A DNA stretch of 64,000 nt from contig PMLC01000163.1 in assembly GCA_003158745.1 (NCBI GenBank), positions 106,382-170,381 on the forward strand, read 5' to 3'. The notes beneath the pieces are model-generated. The model was not told the origin of the DNA. It saw nothing but the letters and a program-made list of their open reading frames with translations, and did not search any database. The position numbers and the translations under genes were made by a program. This DNA is from Acidobacteriota bacterium (GTDB lineage: Bacteria > Acidobacteriota > Thermoanaerobaculia > Thermoanaerobaculales > Thermoanaerobaculaceae). This document shows, piece by piece, positions 42,407 through 51,156 of the stretch (positions are counted from its first letter, which is position 1; every line of letters starts with the position of its first letter).

Positions 42407-43086
42407 TCCTCGCTCTCGGACAGCACGGATTCCCTCAAGTAGCTCATCTTCCCTTCGTTGACGACGAGGCCCCGCTGCTCGAGGTCGTTGATCAGCCGCG
42501 TCACGGTCTCCCGCGAGGTCCCTATCGAGTTGGCGATGTCCTGGTGCGTCGGGCGCCTGACCGCAACCCAGCCGTTGCCGAGGATCTGGCCGTGCTGCCG
42601 CGCCAAGCTGATGAAATAGCGCGCCAGCCTCCCGACCACGTCGAGCGTGGCCAGTGACTCCATCTGAGCGTTCGCCCGCCGCAGCCGCAACGAGAGCTCA
42701 CGCAGCAGCTTGCGCGCGATGGTCGGGTGCTGCTCCAGGAGCCTCTCAAAGTCGTCGCGCTTGATCCTGTAGGCGAGGGTCGGCAGCTGTGCCACCACGC
42801 TCGCGGAGCGGGTGGCATCGTCGAGCAGAGCCATCTCCCCGAAGAACTGCCCGGGGCCCAGCGTCGCCAGGATAAGCTCCTTGCCGCCCGCCGAGGAGAC
42901 GCAGACCTTCACCCTTCCGTTTGCGATCACGTAAAGGCCGTCGGCAGCCTCGTGCGCCGCGAAAATGACTTCGTCCCGAGCGAACTCGCGCTGCTCCGCC
43001 GCGCGCGCCAGCGCCTCGAGCTCAGTGAGCTCGAGTTCACCGAACAGCGAGGCCTTTCCGAGAAGATCGGTCAACGCTGCGTACAT
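42403..43086 (-). CDS. Crp/Fnr family transcriptional regulator
   Basis: 227 residues. The cyclic-nucleotide-binding barrel (about 15-130) has the phosphate-binding cassette FFGEMALLDDATRSASVVA, with the RSA typical of cAMP-type pockets. The long helix LRRANAQMESLATLDVVGRL leads to the winged helix (QDIANSIGTSRETVTRLIND). No N-terminal cysteine cluster, so not Fnr-like oxygen sensing. Targets unknown. The start overlaps 16 bases of the TPR lipoprotein gene. Confidence 0.9.
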   Translation of the reverse strand: MYAALTDLLGKASLFGELELTELEALARAAEQREFARDEVIFAAHEAADGLYVIANGRVKVCVSSAGGKELILATLGPGQFFGEMALLDDATRSASVVAQLPTLAYRIKRDDFERLLEQHPTIARKLLRELSLRLRRANAQMESLATLDVVGRLARYFISLARQHGQILGNGWVAVRRPTHQDIANSIGTSRETVTRLINDLEQRGLVVNEGKMSYLRESVLSESEE

Positions 43087-44291
43087 GGGTCACCTCCCGC
43101 ACCAGCCACTTGAAGTACGAGCTCTGCTGCAGAACTGCCTTCCACAACCTCCGGAAGCTGGCGGCAGTCGCGCTCTCCGGAAGGACACCAGACCGGAGCA
43201 GGCTCTCCGAGGACCTTTGCAAGACGTTCGAGCGTCGCGGCGAATTCGCGCGGCGAGACGATTCGGCCCGGTCCAAAGCGACGCTCGATCGCGTCCCCCA
43301 GGATCACCCCGGCACGCGCCACCGTCACGACATCGCGCCCCTCGGGAAGCTGCACGACGTCATCGAAGACCGGCACCACCGCGCTGGCCATCTTGGCGAG
43401 CGAGGGCACCTCCCACGCGATGATCGCGGCAAGACCCTTGCGTCTGAGCGGACTCTCGGAGAGAGCTTTCGTGAGGTACGGCGGAGCATCGCCGAGGCGC
43501 CACGCTCTGCGGGCCTCCCCTACCAGCTCGCACCGGTGGGGGTAGTCGGCCGGCAGCCGCCCGAAGAACTCGAGGGCCAGGTCCCACTGGCCGAGCGCCT
43601 CGGCAACCCTCCCCTTGAGCTCGAGACCTTCGCCCGAGTCAAGGAGAGCCGGCACCAACTCGGCGGCGCGCCGCGTGTCACCCAGCGCGAGAAACGCTCG
43701 TACCGAGAGAAACCGTGCGTCGGCGTTGTCCGGCGCGACCTGGCTCAACTCGCGAGCACGTGCCAGCGCCCCTTGAGGGTCTCCGTTCTTCAACAACTCC
43801 CGTCCCTCGCCAAGCAGCTTGCCCGCAAGGCTGAACTCCAGGTCGGCGGCCAAACGGTTCCAACCGGCATCGGGTTGGAGACCGGCCACCGTCCGGGCCG
43901 CGACGAGTGCACCTCGCAGGTCGCCCTCGTCCCGGGCGGCCAACGCGCGAAGCGCCCACGCAGAACCGTAGCCTGGATTCGCCTTTGTCAGTTCGAGAGT
44001 CCTACTGGCCACCGCCTCGCCCCGCAAGAACCGGATCTCGAGGTCGACGAGAATACTGACCGGATGCCCACCGGGAAGCGACCCGGCCTTGGTCACGGCA
44101 CCGCCGAAGTCACCGCCTTCCGCCAGCGCCACGGTAGCCCTGGCTGCTTCCCACTGGTCGGGTGTGAGCGGCGTGCCGGCCAAAGGAGGGCGCGTCGGAT
44201 CCGGCAGCCGGGTGATCCGAGCCGGGGCCGCGGTTCGGCACGCGGCCACCACGAGGAGGCTCAGCGTGAGGCTATTCCACGCCTTGGCCAA
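43071..44291 (-). CDS. TPR-like lipoprotein of unknown function
   Basis: 406 residues from a TTG at 44291, with GGAG six bases upstream. The N-terminus NSLTLSLLVVAACRTAAP has a lipobox (VAAC), so it is probably an outer- or inner-membrane lipoprotein. The body has TPR/Sel1-like helical pairs rich in Ala and Leu (GSAWALRALAARDEGDLRGA, GDPQGALARARELSQVAPDN, DNADARFLSVRAFLALGDTR). The C-terminal third is helical and unassigned. It is embedded between hfq and a Crp-like gene, overlapping both. Function cannot be inferred from sequence. Confidence 0.78.
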   Translation of the reverse strand: MAKAWNSLTLSLLVVAACRTAAPARITRLPDPTRPPLAGTPLTPDQWEAARATVALAEGGDFGGAVTKAGSLPGGHPVSILVDLEIRFLRGEAVASRTLELTKANPGYGSAWALRALAARDEGDLRGALVAARTVAGLQPDAGWNRLAADLEFSLAGKLLGEGRELLKNGDPQGALARARELSQVAPDNADARFLSVRAFLALGDTRRAAELVPALLDSGEGLELKGRVAEALGQWDLALEFFGRLPADYPHRCELVGEARRAWRLGDAPPYLTKALSESPLRRKGLAAIIAWEVPSLAKMASAVVPVFDDVVQLPEGRDVVTVARAGVILGDAIERRFGPGRIVSPREFAATLERLAKVLGEPAPVWCPSGERDCRQLPEVVEGSSAAELVLQVAGAGGDPCTQR

Positions 44292-44529
44292 GGTGATCTC
44301 CGTCGCCGCGCGCGAGACACACCGTTGCCACAGCGTGCTTGTAGATGAGGTGCTCGAGCCCGTGACTCTCCACGATCAGCGCGTAACGGTCGAAGCGCTT
44401 CAGGATCCCGGTGACTCGCTTGCCTGTGAGGAGGTAGACATGGATTGGCCGTCCGTCCCGCCGCATCGCGTAGAAGAAGCTGTCCTGTACGTTGACGCTG
44501 ACCTTAGACCGCTCCTGTCCCTGTTCCAC
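44272..44529 (-). CDS. hfq: RNA chaperone Hfq
   Basis: 85 residues from a GTG, preceded by GGAGG six bases upstream and one base after the miaA stop. Sm1 motif NVQDSFFYAMRRDGRPIHVY, LLTGKRVTGILKRFDRYALI, and Sm2 LEHLIYKHAVATV, close to the YKHAIST of E. coli Hfq. The hexamer binds small RNAs and A- or U-rich mRNA tails. The miaA-hfq order is the same as in gammaproteobacteria. The C-terminal tail is short. The proximal-face Gln-Asp (QD) and the YKHA His are present. Confidence 0.93.
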   Translation of the reverse strand: MEQGQERSKVSVNVQDSFFYAMRRDGRPIHVYLLTGKRVTGILKRFDRYALIVESHGLEHLIYKHAVATVCLARGDGDHLGQGVE

Positions 44530-44530
44530 T

Positions 44531-45439
44531 TCAAACCTCCACCCGGGCAGAAGCCTGCGCCAGCATCTCGTCCACCTGCCCGGTCAGCCAATGCAACGCA
44601 GACTCCGCACGGAGCCACGTCATTTGCCGCTTGGCGAGCTGTCTCGTCGCTTCAGTCGCCTTCTGGACCGCCTGCGGGATCGTCAACTCGCCCGCCAATA
44701 CCCGGCACGACTCCCGGTAACCGATGGCCTTCAGGGCATGAGCACGGGGTGAGAGACCGCCTGCGAGCAATCCTCCCACTTCGTGCAAAAGTCCGGCCGA
44801 GAACATCCTCTCCACCCGCAGTTCAATCGTAGCATGAAGCGCTGCCCGAGGAGGGTTCAACCCCAGCATGACGAAGGCGTACCGGGCGTCGACCCGCCGG
44901 TGCTCATCCCACAGCTCGGTCAAGGGCTTTCCGGAGACGAGGCACACTTCGAGCGCCCTCAGAATGCGCTGGCGGTCGTTTGGCAGGATCCTCGCAGCGG
45001 CGACTCGGTCGATCTCTTCGAGACGCTTTCTTACGTCCCCGGCGTCACGCTTCCACTCGAGTTCCAGTTGAGCCCTGAGCCGCTCATCTTTCGGGGGCTC
45101 GGGAAAGAGACCGTAAAGCAGCGCACGGACGTAGAAGTGCGTGCCACCGACGACAAGCGGTACCCGACCGCGGCGGCGTATTTCGGCGATGGCTGCGTCC
45201 GCCTCCCGCACGAACATACCTGCAGAGTACCGGCTGCCCGGGTCAGCGACGTCGACGAGGTGGTGCGGGACCCTCGCCCGCAGCGCTCTGTCCGGCTTGG
45301 CGGTCCCGATGTCGAGACCGCGGTACACCGCGAATGCGTCCGCGGAGACAACCTCGCCTCCAATCCTCTCCGCCAGCGTTGCCCCCAGGGCCGTTTTCCC
45401 CGATGCCGTGGGGCCCACGAGCACGACGAGGTCACTCAC
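44531..45439 (-). CDS. miaA: tRNA dimethylallyltransferase MiaA
   Basis: 302 residues. P-loop VLVGPTASGKTALGATLA, the tRNA-recognition segment SADAFAVYRGLDIGTAKP, VPLVVGGTHFYVRALLYG and the end signature RAHALKAIGYRESCRVLAG, ATRQLAKRQMTWLR. It adds the isopentenyl group to A37 of tRNAs that read codons starting with U. It overlaps comEC by eight bases and is followed by hfq. Confidence 0.95.
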   Translation of the reverse strand: MSDLVVLVGPTASGKTALGATLAERIGGEVVSADAFAVYRGLDIGTAKPDRALRARVPHHLVDVADPGSRYSAGMFVREADAAIAEIRRRGRVPLVVGGTHFYVRALLYGLFPEPPKDERLRAQLELEWKRDAGDVRKRLEEIDRVAAARILPNDRQRILRALEVCLVSGKPLTELWDEHRRVDARYAFVMLGLNPPRAALHATIELRVERMFSAGLLHEVGGLLAGGLSPRAHALKAIGYRESCRVLAGELTIPQAVQKATEATRQLAKRQMTWLRAESALHWLTGQVDEMLAQASARVEV

Positions 45440-47744
45440 CGTGTGCTCTCCGCGACCTGGCTACCGTTACGGTTGTTCCTTGCCCAACGCACAGACGACC
45501 AGTGCTATCCCATCCCACCCATGCCTCGCCGCCTTCTTGCGCTACAACAACGGCTGGAATCGCCACCACCCTTCGCACGACCACGGGGCTGGGGTAGAGG
45601 AACCTGGGTCGGACGCCTGTTGCTGCCAGCGCTATCACAGGCCGTACCGCCGCCAGGAACGGCAGCGTCGAGGACGTTCGCGACCCGTGGTGCGGCAGCT
45701 GGAGCAGTTCGGCCCCAATGTCGCTCTCCACCTTGAGTAGCGAGGCCTCCCCCGGGGCCTCGATGTCCCCCGAGATGAGGAGTCGCGGCCCTCCCATATG
45801 GACCCGTCCGACGAGGCTCGCGTCGTTGTCGACGCCCTCCATCGAACGCGGCGGCCACAGCACCTCCCAGCGGGCACCCGCGATCTCGGTGCGTTGCCCG
45901 CGCAGCAGTGGCACCTCCTGCACGCCTCTCAGGCGGGCCATCCGGCGCAGCGGCACGATCTCGGCCCGCTCTCCGAGCGCTTCCGGGAACGCAAAGAGGC
46001 GCACCGGCAGGCGGTCAAGCAACATCGCGGCACCGCCGGTGTGGTCGGCGTCGGGATGCGTCACTACCAGGGCCTCGAGATGCCTCACCCGGTTCCTCGC
46101 GAGCTCGCGCCAGACCTCGACCGGAGATCGCCCGGTGTCGACCAGAGCAGCTTCGTCGCCACACCGGAGCAACAACGCCATTCCCTCGCTCACCCTCAAC
46201 ATTCGGACTTCGTAGCGGGCCTCCCCGGACCGCCCCGGCGCCAGCATCCAGAAGAAACTGCCTGCCACGAGCACCAGGCCGGCAGGCAGTGCAGCCCTGG
46301 CACGGGTCAGCCCGATCAGACCCAGCGCCGCGAAGAGCACCGCGAGCCACATGTGCAGCGGTGGGAAGGACCAGCTCGCGCCGCCCCCTGCAGCCGATGC
46401 ACCGGCGAGCAGCCACTGGCCGGCCGCAACGCCATCGAGCGCAAGGCCGCCTAGCCACGGCCAGACCGCGGACGCTCCCAAGGAGAGGAGGCTTGCGCCA
46501 ACCAGAACGAGTTCGAGCGGCGCAGCAAGGAGACTGGCGAGAACCCCGAGCGGCGGTACCACCGCAAAATGTGCGCCCACGAGCGGCATCGAAGCGCCCT
46601 GCGCCACCAGTGCTACGGCCAGCGCCTGCCCCAGCCTTCCGGGAAGGACCCGAAGCGCCCATGCCAGGGGTTCGACCCAGCGAACCAGCGCGAGGGTCAC
46701 GAAGGCCGAGAGCTGGAAGCCGGCCTGCAGGATCACGGAAGGTTCGAGGAGCGCCAAAGCTGCGACGATCCCCCACACGACCGGAAGAACCTCGAGGGGT
46801 CTCCCCACCTGCCGACCCACAAGGTAGGCGACCCCTGCGGTCGCCGCGCGCCTGACGGGCGGATTCCCGCCGGCAAGAAACGCAAAGCCCACAACCGCCG
46901 TTGCCACGAGCCAGCGACGCGGGCCAGGCGGCACACCCGCGGCGTTGAACAAGGCCCAGGCAAGGACACCCACGAGCCCGACATGGAGACCCGACACCGA
47001 CAGCAGGTGAACGAGGCCAGAACGCCGCATGCTGGCGAACTCGCCTTCCTGCACAGACTCGAGCCGCTGCAACGCCAGAGCGCTCGCGAGCGCTGCGGCC
47101 CGAAGGCGCCTGGGGTTCGTCCCGGCGCTCGCCTCCAGTGCCCTCACACCCGCTTCTCGGAGTCGGTCCACGGGCGCCCGACCCTCCACACGGCGCATCA
47201 GCAGCATGGTCTTCACGCGCAGGTGGCCGGGAGCCAGAGGGAAATCCCGGTCGAACACCATCTCGCCGCTACCGGCCCAGATGGTACCTGGAACCGGCAG
47301 CTCCGCCAGCCCGGCGGCCGAGCCGACGTAGAGTTGCATCTCACGTGGCCTGGCGATCTCTCGCTTGCCCCATTCCAGGCGGCGCAACCGGACTCGGGTC
47401 CCCCATCCCCGGACACCGCTCACCCAGCCGTCACGAACCGACACCTCGAAGCGCACAGGCACGGCCTTGCCGGCGAACCCGATCGGCGTCCTCGGAGCAA
47501 GGGAGCAGGCCGCAAGGCCGAGCACCAGGCCGCATGCCGCCCACCACGAGGTTCGGTGCGGCATCTTCAGGGCCCGCCAGCCGGACAGCGCCGCAACCAC
47601 GAACAGCGGGACGGCCCACGCGGATGATGGGGGGACGAGGTTCCCGCCCGCGACGCCGACGACCGCGCCGACGGCGAGCGCGACTAGGTCCGAGCCGGGC
47701 GCCTCAGCCGCTCGTCCTGCGAAAGTGGGCCAGAATTTCAACAT
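45432..47744 (-). CDS. comEC: ComEC/Rec2-type DNA uptake channel with metallo-beta-lactamase domain
   Basis: 770 residues from the ATG at 47744, 41 bases inside the end of the preceding gene. Several N-terminal helices and an OB-like soluble part (residues about 60-190) come first. The Competence domain follows, with GLVHLLSVSGLHVGLVGVLA and GGNPPVRRAATAGVAYLVG. The C-terminal metallo-beta-lactamase domain shows VVTHPDADHTGGAAMLL, DNDASLVGRVHMGG, RLLISGDIEAPGEASLL and LQLPHHGSRTSSTLPFL, so the nuclease-like motif is complete. It would move single-stranded DNA into the cytoplasm in natural transformation. No other competence genes are in the window. Confidence 0.9.
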   Translation of the reverse strand: MLKFWPTFAGRAAEAPGSDLVALAVGAVVGVAGGNLVPPSSAWAVPLFVVAALSGWRALKMPHRTSWWAACGLVLGLAACSLAPRTPIGFAGKAVPVRFEVSVRDGWVSGVRGWGTRVRLRRLEWGKREIARPREMQLYVGSAAGLAELPVPGTIWAGSGEMVFDRDFPLAPGHLRVKTMLLMRRVEGRAPVDRLREAGVRALEASAGTNPRRLRAAALASALALQRLESVQEGEFASMRRSGLVHLLSVSGLHVGLVGVLAWALFNAAGVPPGPRRWLVATAVVGFAFLAGGNPPVRRAATAGVAYLVGRQVGRPLEVLPVVWGIVAALALLEPSVILQAGFQLSAFVTLALVRWVEPLAWALRVLPGRLGQALAVALVAQGASMPLVGAHFAVVPPLGVLASLLAAPLELVLVGASLLSLGASAVWPWLGGLALDGVAAGQWLLAGASAAGGGASWSFPPLHMWLAVLFAALGLIGLTRARAALPAGLVLVAGSFFWMLAPGRSGEARYEVRMLRVSEGMALLLRCGDEAALVDTGRSPVEVWRELARNRVRHLEALVVTHPDADHTGGAAMLLDRLPVRLFAFPEALGERAEIVPLRRMARLRGVQEVPLLRGQRTEIAGARWEVLWPPRSMEGVDNDASLVGRVHMGGPRLLISGDIEAPGEASLLKVESDIGAELLQLPHHGSRTSSTLPFLAAVRPVIALAATGVRPRFLYPSPVVVRRVVAIPAVVVAQEGGEAWVGWDSTGRLCVGQGTTVTVARSRRAHGE

Positions 47745-48933
47745 GGTGCGAACCGCCGAATAGATCCCACAACCCCGTTGAAACCAGTGTATAGCCCGCC
47801 CCCAGAAGACGGCCTCCGTCCCGTCCGAAGCGGGCGGCGTCACACGACAGCAAGATGACGGACTCCGGCCCCCAGTGCAACAGGCCGTCGGTCGCGGTGC
47901 GAGAGAGACCTGTGCGGGGCGGATCGACGATGGCGAGCGACCCGTCCGCCGGCCCGGGATCACACAGGAAAACCTCGGTCGCCGACTCAACGACCCGAGC
48001 GCCTGGAAGGTTGTTGCGGGCGGCAGCCGCCGCGCAGGCGCTCGCCTCGACAACGGTCACAGAAGCAACACCAGCGTGCAACGCCGCCGCCCCGAAGGAC
48101 CCAACCCCGCCGTAGAGGTCCACAACCTTGCCCGGCCTCTCGGACTCGACGAGCTGCGCCACCCGTCCAAACAGCCTCGGAACAAGGTAGCGGTTGCCCT
48201 GGAAAAACGCTCCGACTGGCACCCAAAGAGGAATCGGCAACCGCATCACGACCCCCGCCGACCCCCACCCAGACGATTCGACAAAACCGTCGTCCGCAAG
48301 CGGGTGGAACCCGACCAGGCGCCCCACCGGAGCCGGCGGCACAGACCCGCCGTGCCAGCCGGCTATGGCTGTCGCACCTTCGAGGTCTTCGAGCCACTCC
48401 AGCTCCCCGTCGGGCGCAGAGCTGGCCGCGAGCGCTGCCGCCGCTTCGGGCAGAGTCTCGAGGAGCAGCGCGCTCACCACGCGGCAGGGCGAGATGGCGA
48501 CGACCCGGTGGGACCGCGGGCCGCGGAAGCCCAGCACTCGGCGAGCAGCGTCCCAGTGAAGCCGGGCTCGCAGCCTCCACGCCGGCGGCGAGACCTCGAC
48601 CGGCGCGTCGCGGACGGCCTCGCCCAGAGACGCCGGAGCATGGCGCAGGGCTCCTGACGCCACCGCTCGCAACACCTCGGCCATGGCGTCGCGGCGCACG
48701 TGGGCCAGGTCGCAGCCCCCGCACATTCCGGCGATCGGACAGGGATCGGGTTCGCGCGACGGAACCTGCGCGACGACGCGAACGGCACGGGCCTCCACGA
48801 TTCCCGCACGTTCCCGCTCGACCTCGACCTCGACGATCTCTCCCGGCAGGGCGCCCGCCACGAACCAGACCCGGCCGTCGCTCCTCGCGAAACCACGCCC
48901 GCCGCCTGCGATCCCTTCGATCTCAAGACGCAC
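47704..48933 (-). CDS. RNA (uracil-5-)-methyltransferase of the TrmA/RlmD family
   Basis: 409 residues from the GTG at 48933, overlapping the upstream gene by 11 bases. An N-terminal TRAM domain (EIEGIAGGGRGFARSDGRVW, GALPGEIVEVEVERERAG) precedes the [4Fe-4S] cysteines CPIAGMCGGCDLAHV. The SAM fold has KVVDLYGGVGSFGAAALHAG and the catalytic motif IVDPPRTGLSR, SCDAARFGRDG with the active Cys. Such enzymes make m5U in 23S rRNA or tRNA; the target of this one is not evident. Followed by comEC. Confidence 0.88.
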   Translation of the reverse strand: MRLEIEGIAGGGRGFARSDGRVWFVAGALPGEIVEVEVERERAGIVEARAVRVVAQVPSREPDPCPIAGMCGGCDLAHVRRDAMAEVLRAVASGALRHAPASLGEAVRDAPVEVSPPAWRLRARLHWDAARRVLGFRGPRSHRVVAISPCRVVSALLLETLPEAAAALAASSAPDGELEWLEDLEGATAIAGWHGGSVPPAPVGRLVGFHPLADDGFVESSGWGSAGVVMRLPIPLWVPVGAFFQGNRYLVPRLFGRVAQLVESERPGKVVDLYGGVGSFGAAALHAGVASVTVVEASACAAAAARNNLPGARVVESATEVFLCDPGPADGSLAIVDPPRTGLSRTATDGLLHWGPESVILLSCDAARFGRDGGRLLGAGYTLVSTGLWDLFGGSHHVEILAHFRRTSG

Positions 48934-49591
48934 TGGCGCCCAGCTCCAGACGCGGAAGGCCAACAAAGCGTCTCGCGGCCTTGATGGACAGGGCACGTCG
49001 CGTGCGGTCGCGCACTTCGGGTTCCACCGCCAAGCCTGCCAGGTCGGAATCGACGCCCCTCTCGATGCCGGATCTGAGTTCAGGCGGGAGCGCCGCGTAA
49101 AGCGCGTCGAGCGACGCGAACTCCAGGTCGGCGAGGGTCTGGTCCAGGGCCGCAGGCTCGCAATTGGACGGCAGCGTGGCCACCGCGCGCGCGAGGTCCC
49201 TCAGGATAGCCTCGACGCCAGGCAGATCCTTCCACCGCTGTGCCACGTCGCTAATCTCCTTCACCATAGAGGCGAGTACCGCCGCCGCGTCGACCTCAGG
49301 ACCCTGGCCAGCTGCTCCGACGTGTGCCGCGGCGAGCCTCCTGGCCTGTCGTTTCACGGCATGCTTGCAGTAGCTCAAGGACGAGATCGGGTCCTCCTCG
49401 CGCTCTCGCCGGCGTTCCCAGGCCTCGCCGATGCCGCCGAGCACCGCGGCGAGGGGCACTCCATCTCGCCACCAGCCACGGAGAAGCGCAAAGTCCTTTG
49501 GCGAAAACAAGAAGGGGGTCCCCCGGAGAGCCGCGAAGTGGTCTTCCACTGCCCTGTAGTATGCGACCTCGTCGTCCTCCGGCCCGTTCAT
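48923..49591 (-). CDS. Conserved hypothetical helical protein
   Basis: 222 residues; I do not recognise a family. No signal peptide or membrane helix. The N-terminal part has FLFSPKDFALLRGWWRDGVP followed by LAAVLGGIGEAWERRRERE, which reads like a winged-helix or DnaD-like fold with a charged helix, but the match is loose. The rest is helical, with two cysteines. It lies between coaX (16-nt gap) and the TrmA/RlmD-family gene (overlap), in a housekeeping run. Expression in that operon makes it a real gene. Confidence 0.7.
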   Translation of the reverse strand: MNGPEDDEVAYYRAVEDHFAALRGTPFLFSPKDFALLRGWWRDGVPLAAVLGGIGEAWERRREREEDPISSLSYCKHAVKRQARRLAAAHVGAAGQGPEVDAAAVLASMVKEISDVAQRWKDLPGVEAILRDLARAVATLPSNCEPAALDQTLADLEFASLDALYAALPPELRSGIERGVDSDLAGLAVEPEVRDRTRRALSIKAARRFVGLPRLELGASAS

Positions 49592-49607
49592 TTTGCTCCG
49601 CCCTTCC

Positions 49608-50381
49608 TCAAGCGCGCTCGGCCCGGTTGCGCTCCCACAGTAACCGCAGTCCCTTGAGGGTCAGGTCGTCGTCAATCGCGGTGAAGATCGGCGTGTAGCG
49701 CGCAATGACGCTCGCGAGCCCGCCCGTCGCGATCACTTTGCCTCCACCGAGCTCGGCAAGAACACGGGCGGTGAGGCCCTCCGTCAGGCCGACGTAGCCG
49801 AGGACGATCCCGGCCTGCATTGAATCCACGGTCCCCTTCCCGATCACCCGCGCGGGGGCCGAAAGCTCGATGCGCGGAAGCTTGGCCGCGCGCTCGACGA
49901 GCGCCTCCGCCGAGATCTCGAGCCCCGGCGCTATCACGCCCCCCAGGAACTCGCCCTTGCTCGACACGACTTCCCAGGTCGTGGCCGTGCCGAAGTCCAC
50001 CACGACGCACGGCCCGCCGTACTCGGCGAACGCCGCGACCGCATTGCAGAGGCGGTCGGCACCCAGCTCCAGAGGCGTGTCAACCCTGAGCGGCATGCCC
50101 GACTTGATTCCCGGCGCCACGAACAGGGGCTCCGAATCGAGGTAGGTGTTGATCGCGGCACGCAGGGCACCGTCGATCGGGGGGACAACCGAGCCGACGA
50201 TCACTCCCCGTATGTCTATCGGGGAGATTTGCGCCCACTCGCAGAGCTGCCTCAGAAAAATGCCCAGCTCGTCGACGGTCCTCTCGCGAACAGTCGTCAG
50301 GCGCCATCGCCTCAGGATCTCGGAGCCGCGGAACACACCGATCGTGGTGTGGGTGTTGCCAACGTCGAGTGCAAGAAGCAT
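49608..50381 (-). CDS. coaX: Type III pantothenate kinase CoaX
   Basis: 257 residues from the ATG at 50381, which shares a base with the birA stop (TGATG). ASKHA fold: LALDVGNTHTTIGVFRGSEI, GADRLCNAVAAFAEYGGPCV, VVDFGTATTWEVVSSKGEFL and PGLEISAEALVERAAKLPR. It phosphorylates pantothenate in the first step of CoA synthesis, is not fed back by CoA, and needs a monovalent cation. The birA-coaX pair is a common arrangement. Confidence 0.95.
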   Translation of the reverse strand: MLLALDVGNTHTTIGVFRGSEILRRWRLTTVRERTVDELGIFLRQLCEWAQISPIDIRGVIVGSVVPPIDGALRAAINTYLDSEPLFVAPGIKSGMPLRVDTPLELGADRLCNAVAAFAEYGGPCVVVDFGTATTWEVVSSKGEFLGGVIAPGLEISAEALVERAAKLPRIELSAPARVIGKGTVDSMQAGIVLGYVGLTEGLTARVLAELGGGKVIATGGLASVIARYTPIFTAIDDDLTLKGLRLLWERNRAERA

Positions 50382-51154
50382 CAAGAACCCCCAGAATCGC
50401 CACTGAAAAGGACTTCGCCGACCGAGTACTTCCGCACACAGCCTTCAACCTCGAGTTCAAGGAAACCGCTATGGTCAAAGCCGACGAAACGGCCTTCGAC
50501 GACCTCGTCATGGAGGTAAAGCTGGACCTTCTGGCCGCTGCGGTGGACGGTGCGCCTGGCCCACTGTGTCCGAGTCGCCTCAGGATTCTCGAGTGCCCCG
50601 TGTATGCCGTCCAGGAAAGCCTGGGACAACGCGCGGGTCCCTTCGCGGGCGTCGCCGGTCCAGCCCAGGTTGTGCAACGACACGGCCTGGGTATCGTCCC
50701 CCGCCGCCAGGGCGGGGGCGCTCGTCAGGTTGATCCCGAACCCCACGGAAACCCACATCGGGTCGCCGGCTCCACGGCTCTGGCACAGGATGCCGCCCAG
50801 CTTGCGACCCGTCACGAGCAGATCGTTGGGCCACTTGAGGCCCACGATGGCGGCCGGCCACAGGGCTTCCACTGCCGAGGCCAACGTCACGCCGACCCCC
50901 ATAGGAATCACTGACACGGCGGCAGCGGGCACCCAAGCCAGCCAGTTCGCGTATAGCCCACCCTGAGGCGAGTCCCACACATGCTGTCCCCTTCCTCGGC
51001 CAGCACGCTGCCGCTCTGCGACCAGCAGCGTCTCTGCAAGCGGCTCCTCGTCCGCAGCCAGCCACGCCTTCATGAGTCGCTCGGCGAAAGCGGCCGTGGA
51101 GTCGAGGTCGTCGAGCCAGACGATATTGGCGTGCGGCACCGAAGCGAGCAGCAC
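50381..51154 (-). CDS. birA: Biotin-protein ligase BirA, without DNA-binding domain
   Basis: 257 residues from the GTG at 51154, two bases after the valS stop, with GGGAG eight bases upstream. The ligase motif is RQRAGRGRGQHVWDSPQGGL, then VGLKWPNDLLVTGRKLGGIL and MWVSVGFGINL. The C-terminal SH3-like part is RTVHRSGQKVQLYLHDEVVE. No N-terminal helix-turn-helix exists, so it is a group I ligase that biotinylates carboxylases but does not repress biotin genes. Coupled to coaX. Confidence 0.92.
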   Translation of the reverse strand: MLLASVPHANIVWLDDLDSTAAFAERLMKAWLAADEEPLAETLLVAERQRAGRGRGQHVWDSPQGGLYANWLAWVPAAAVSVIPMGVGVTLASAVEALWPAAIVGLKWPNDLLVTGRKLGGILCQSRGAGDPMWVSVGFGINLTSAPALAAGDDTQAVSLHNLGWTGDAREGTRALSQAFLDGIHGALENPEATRTQWARRTVHRSGQKVQLYLHDEVVEGRFVGFDHSGFLELEVEGCVRKYSVGEVLFSGDSGGS

Positions 51155-51156
51155 GT

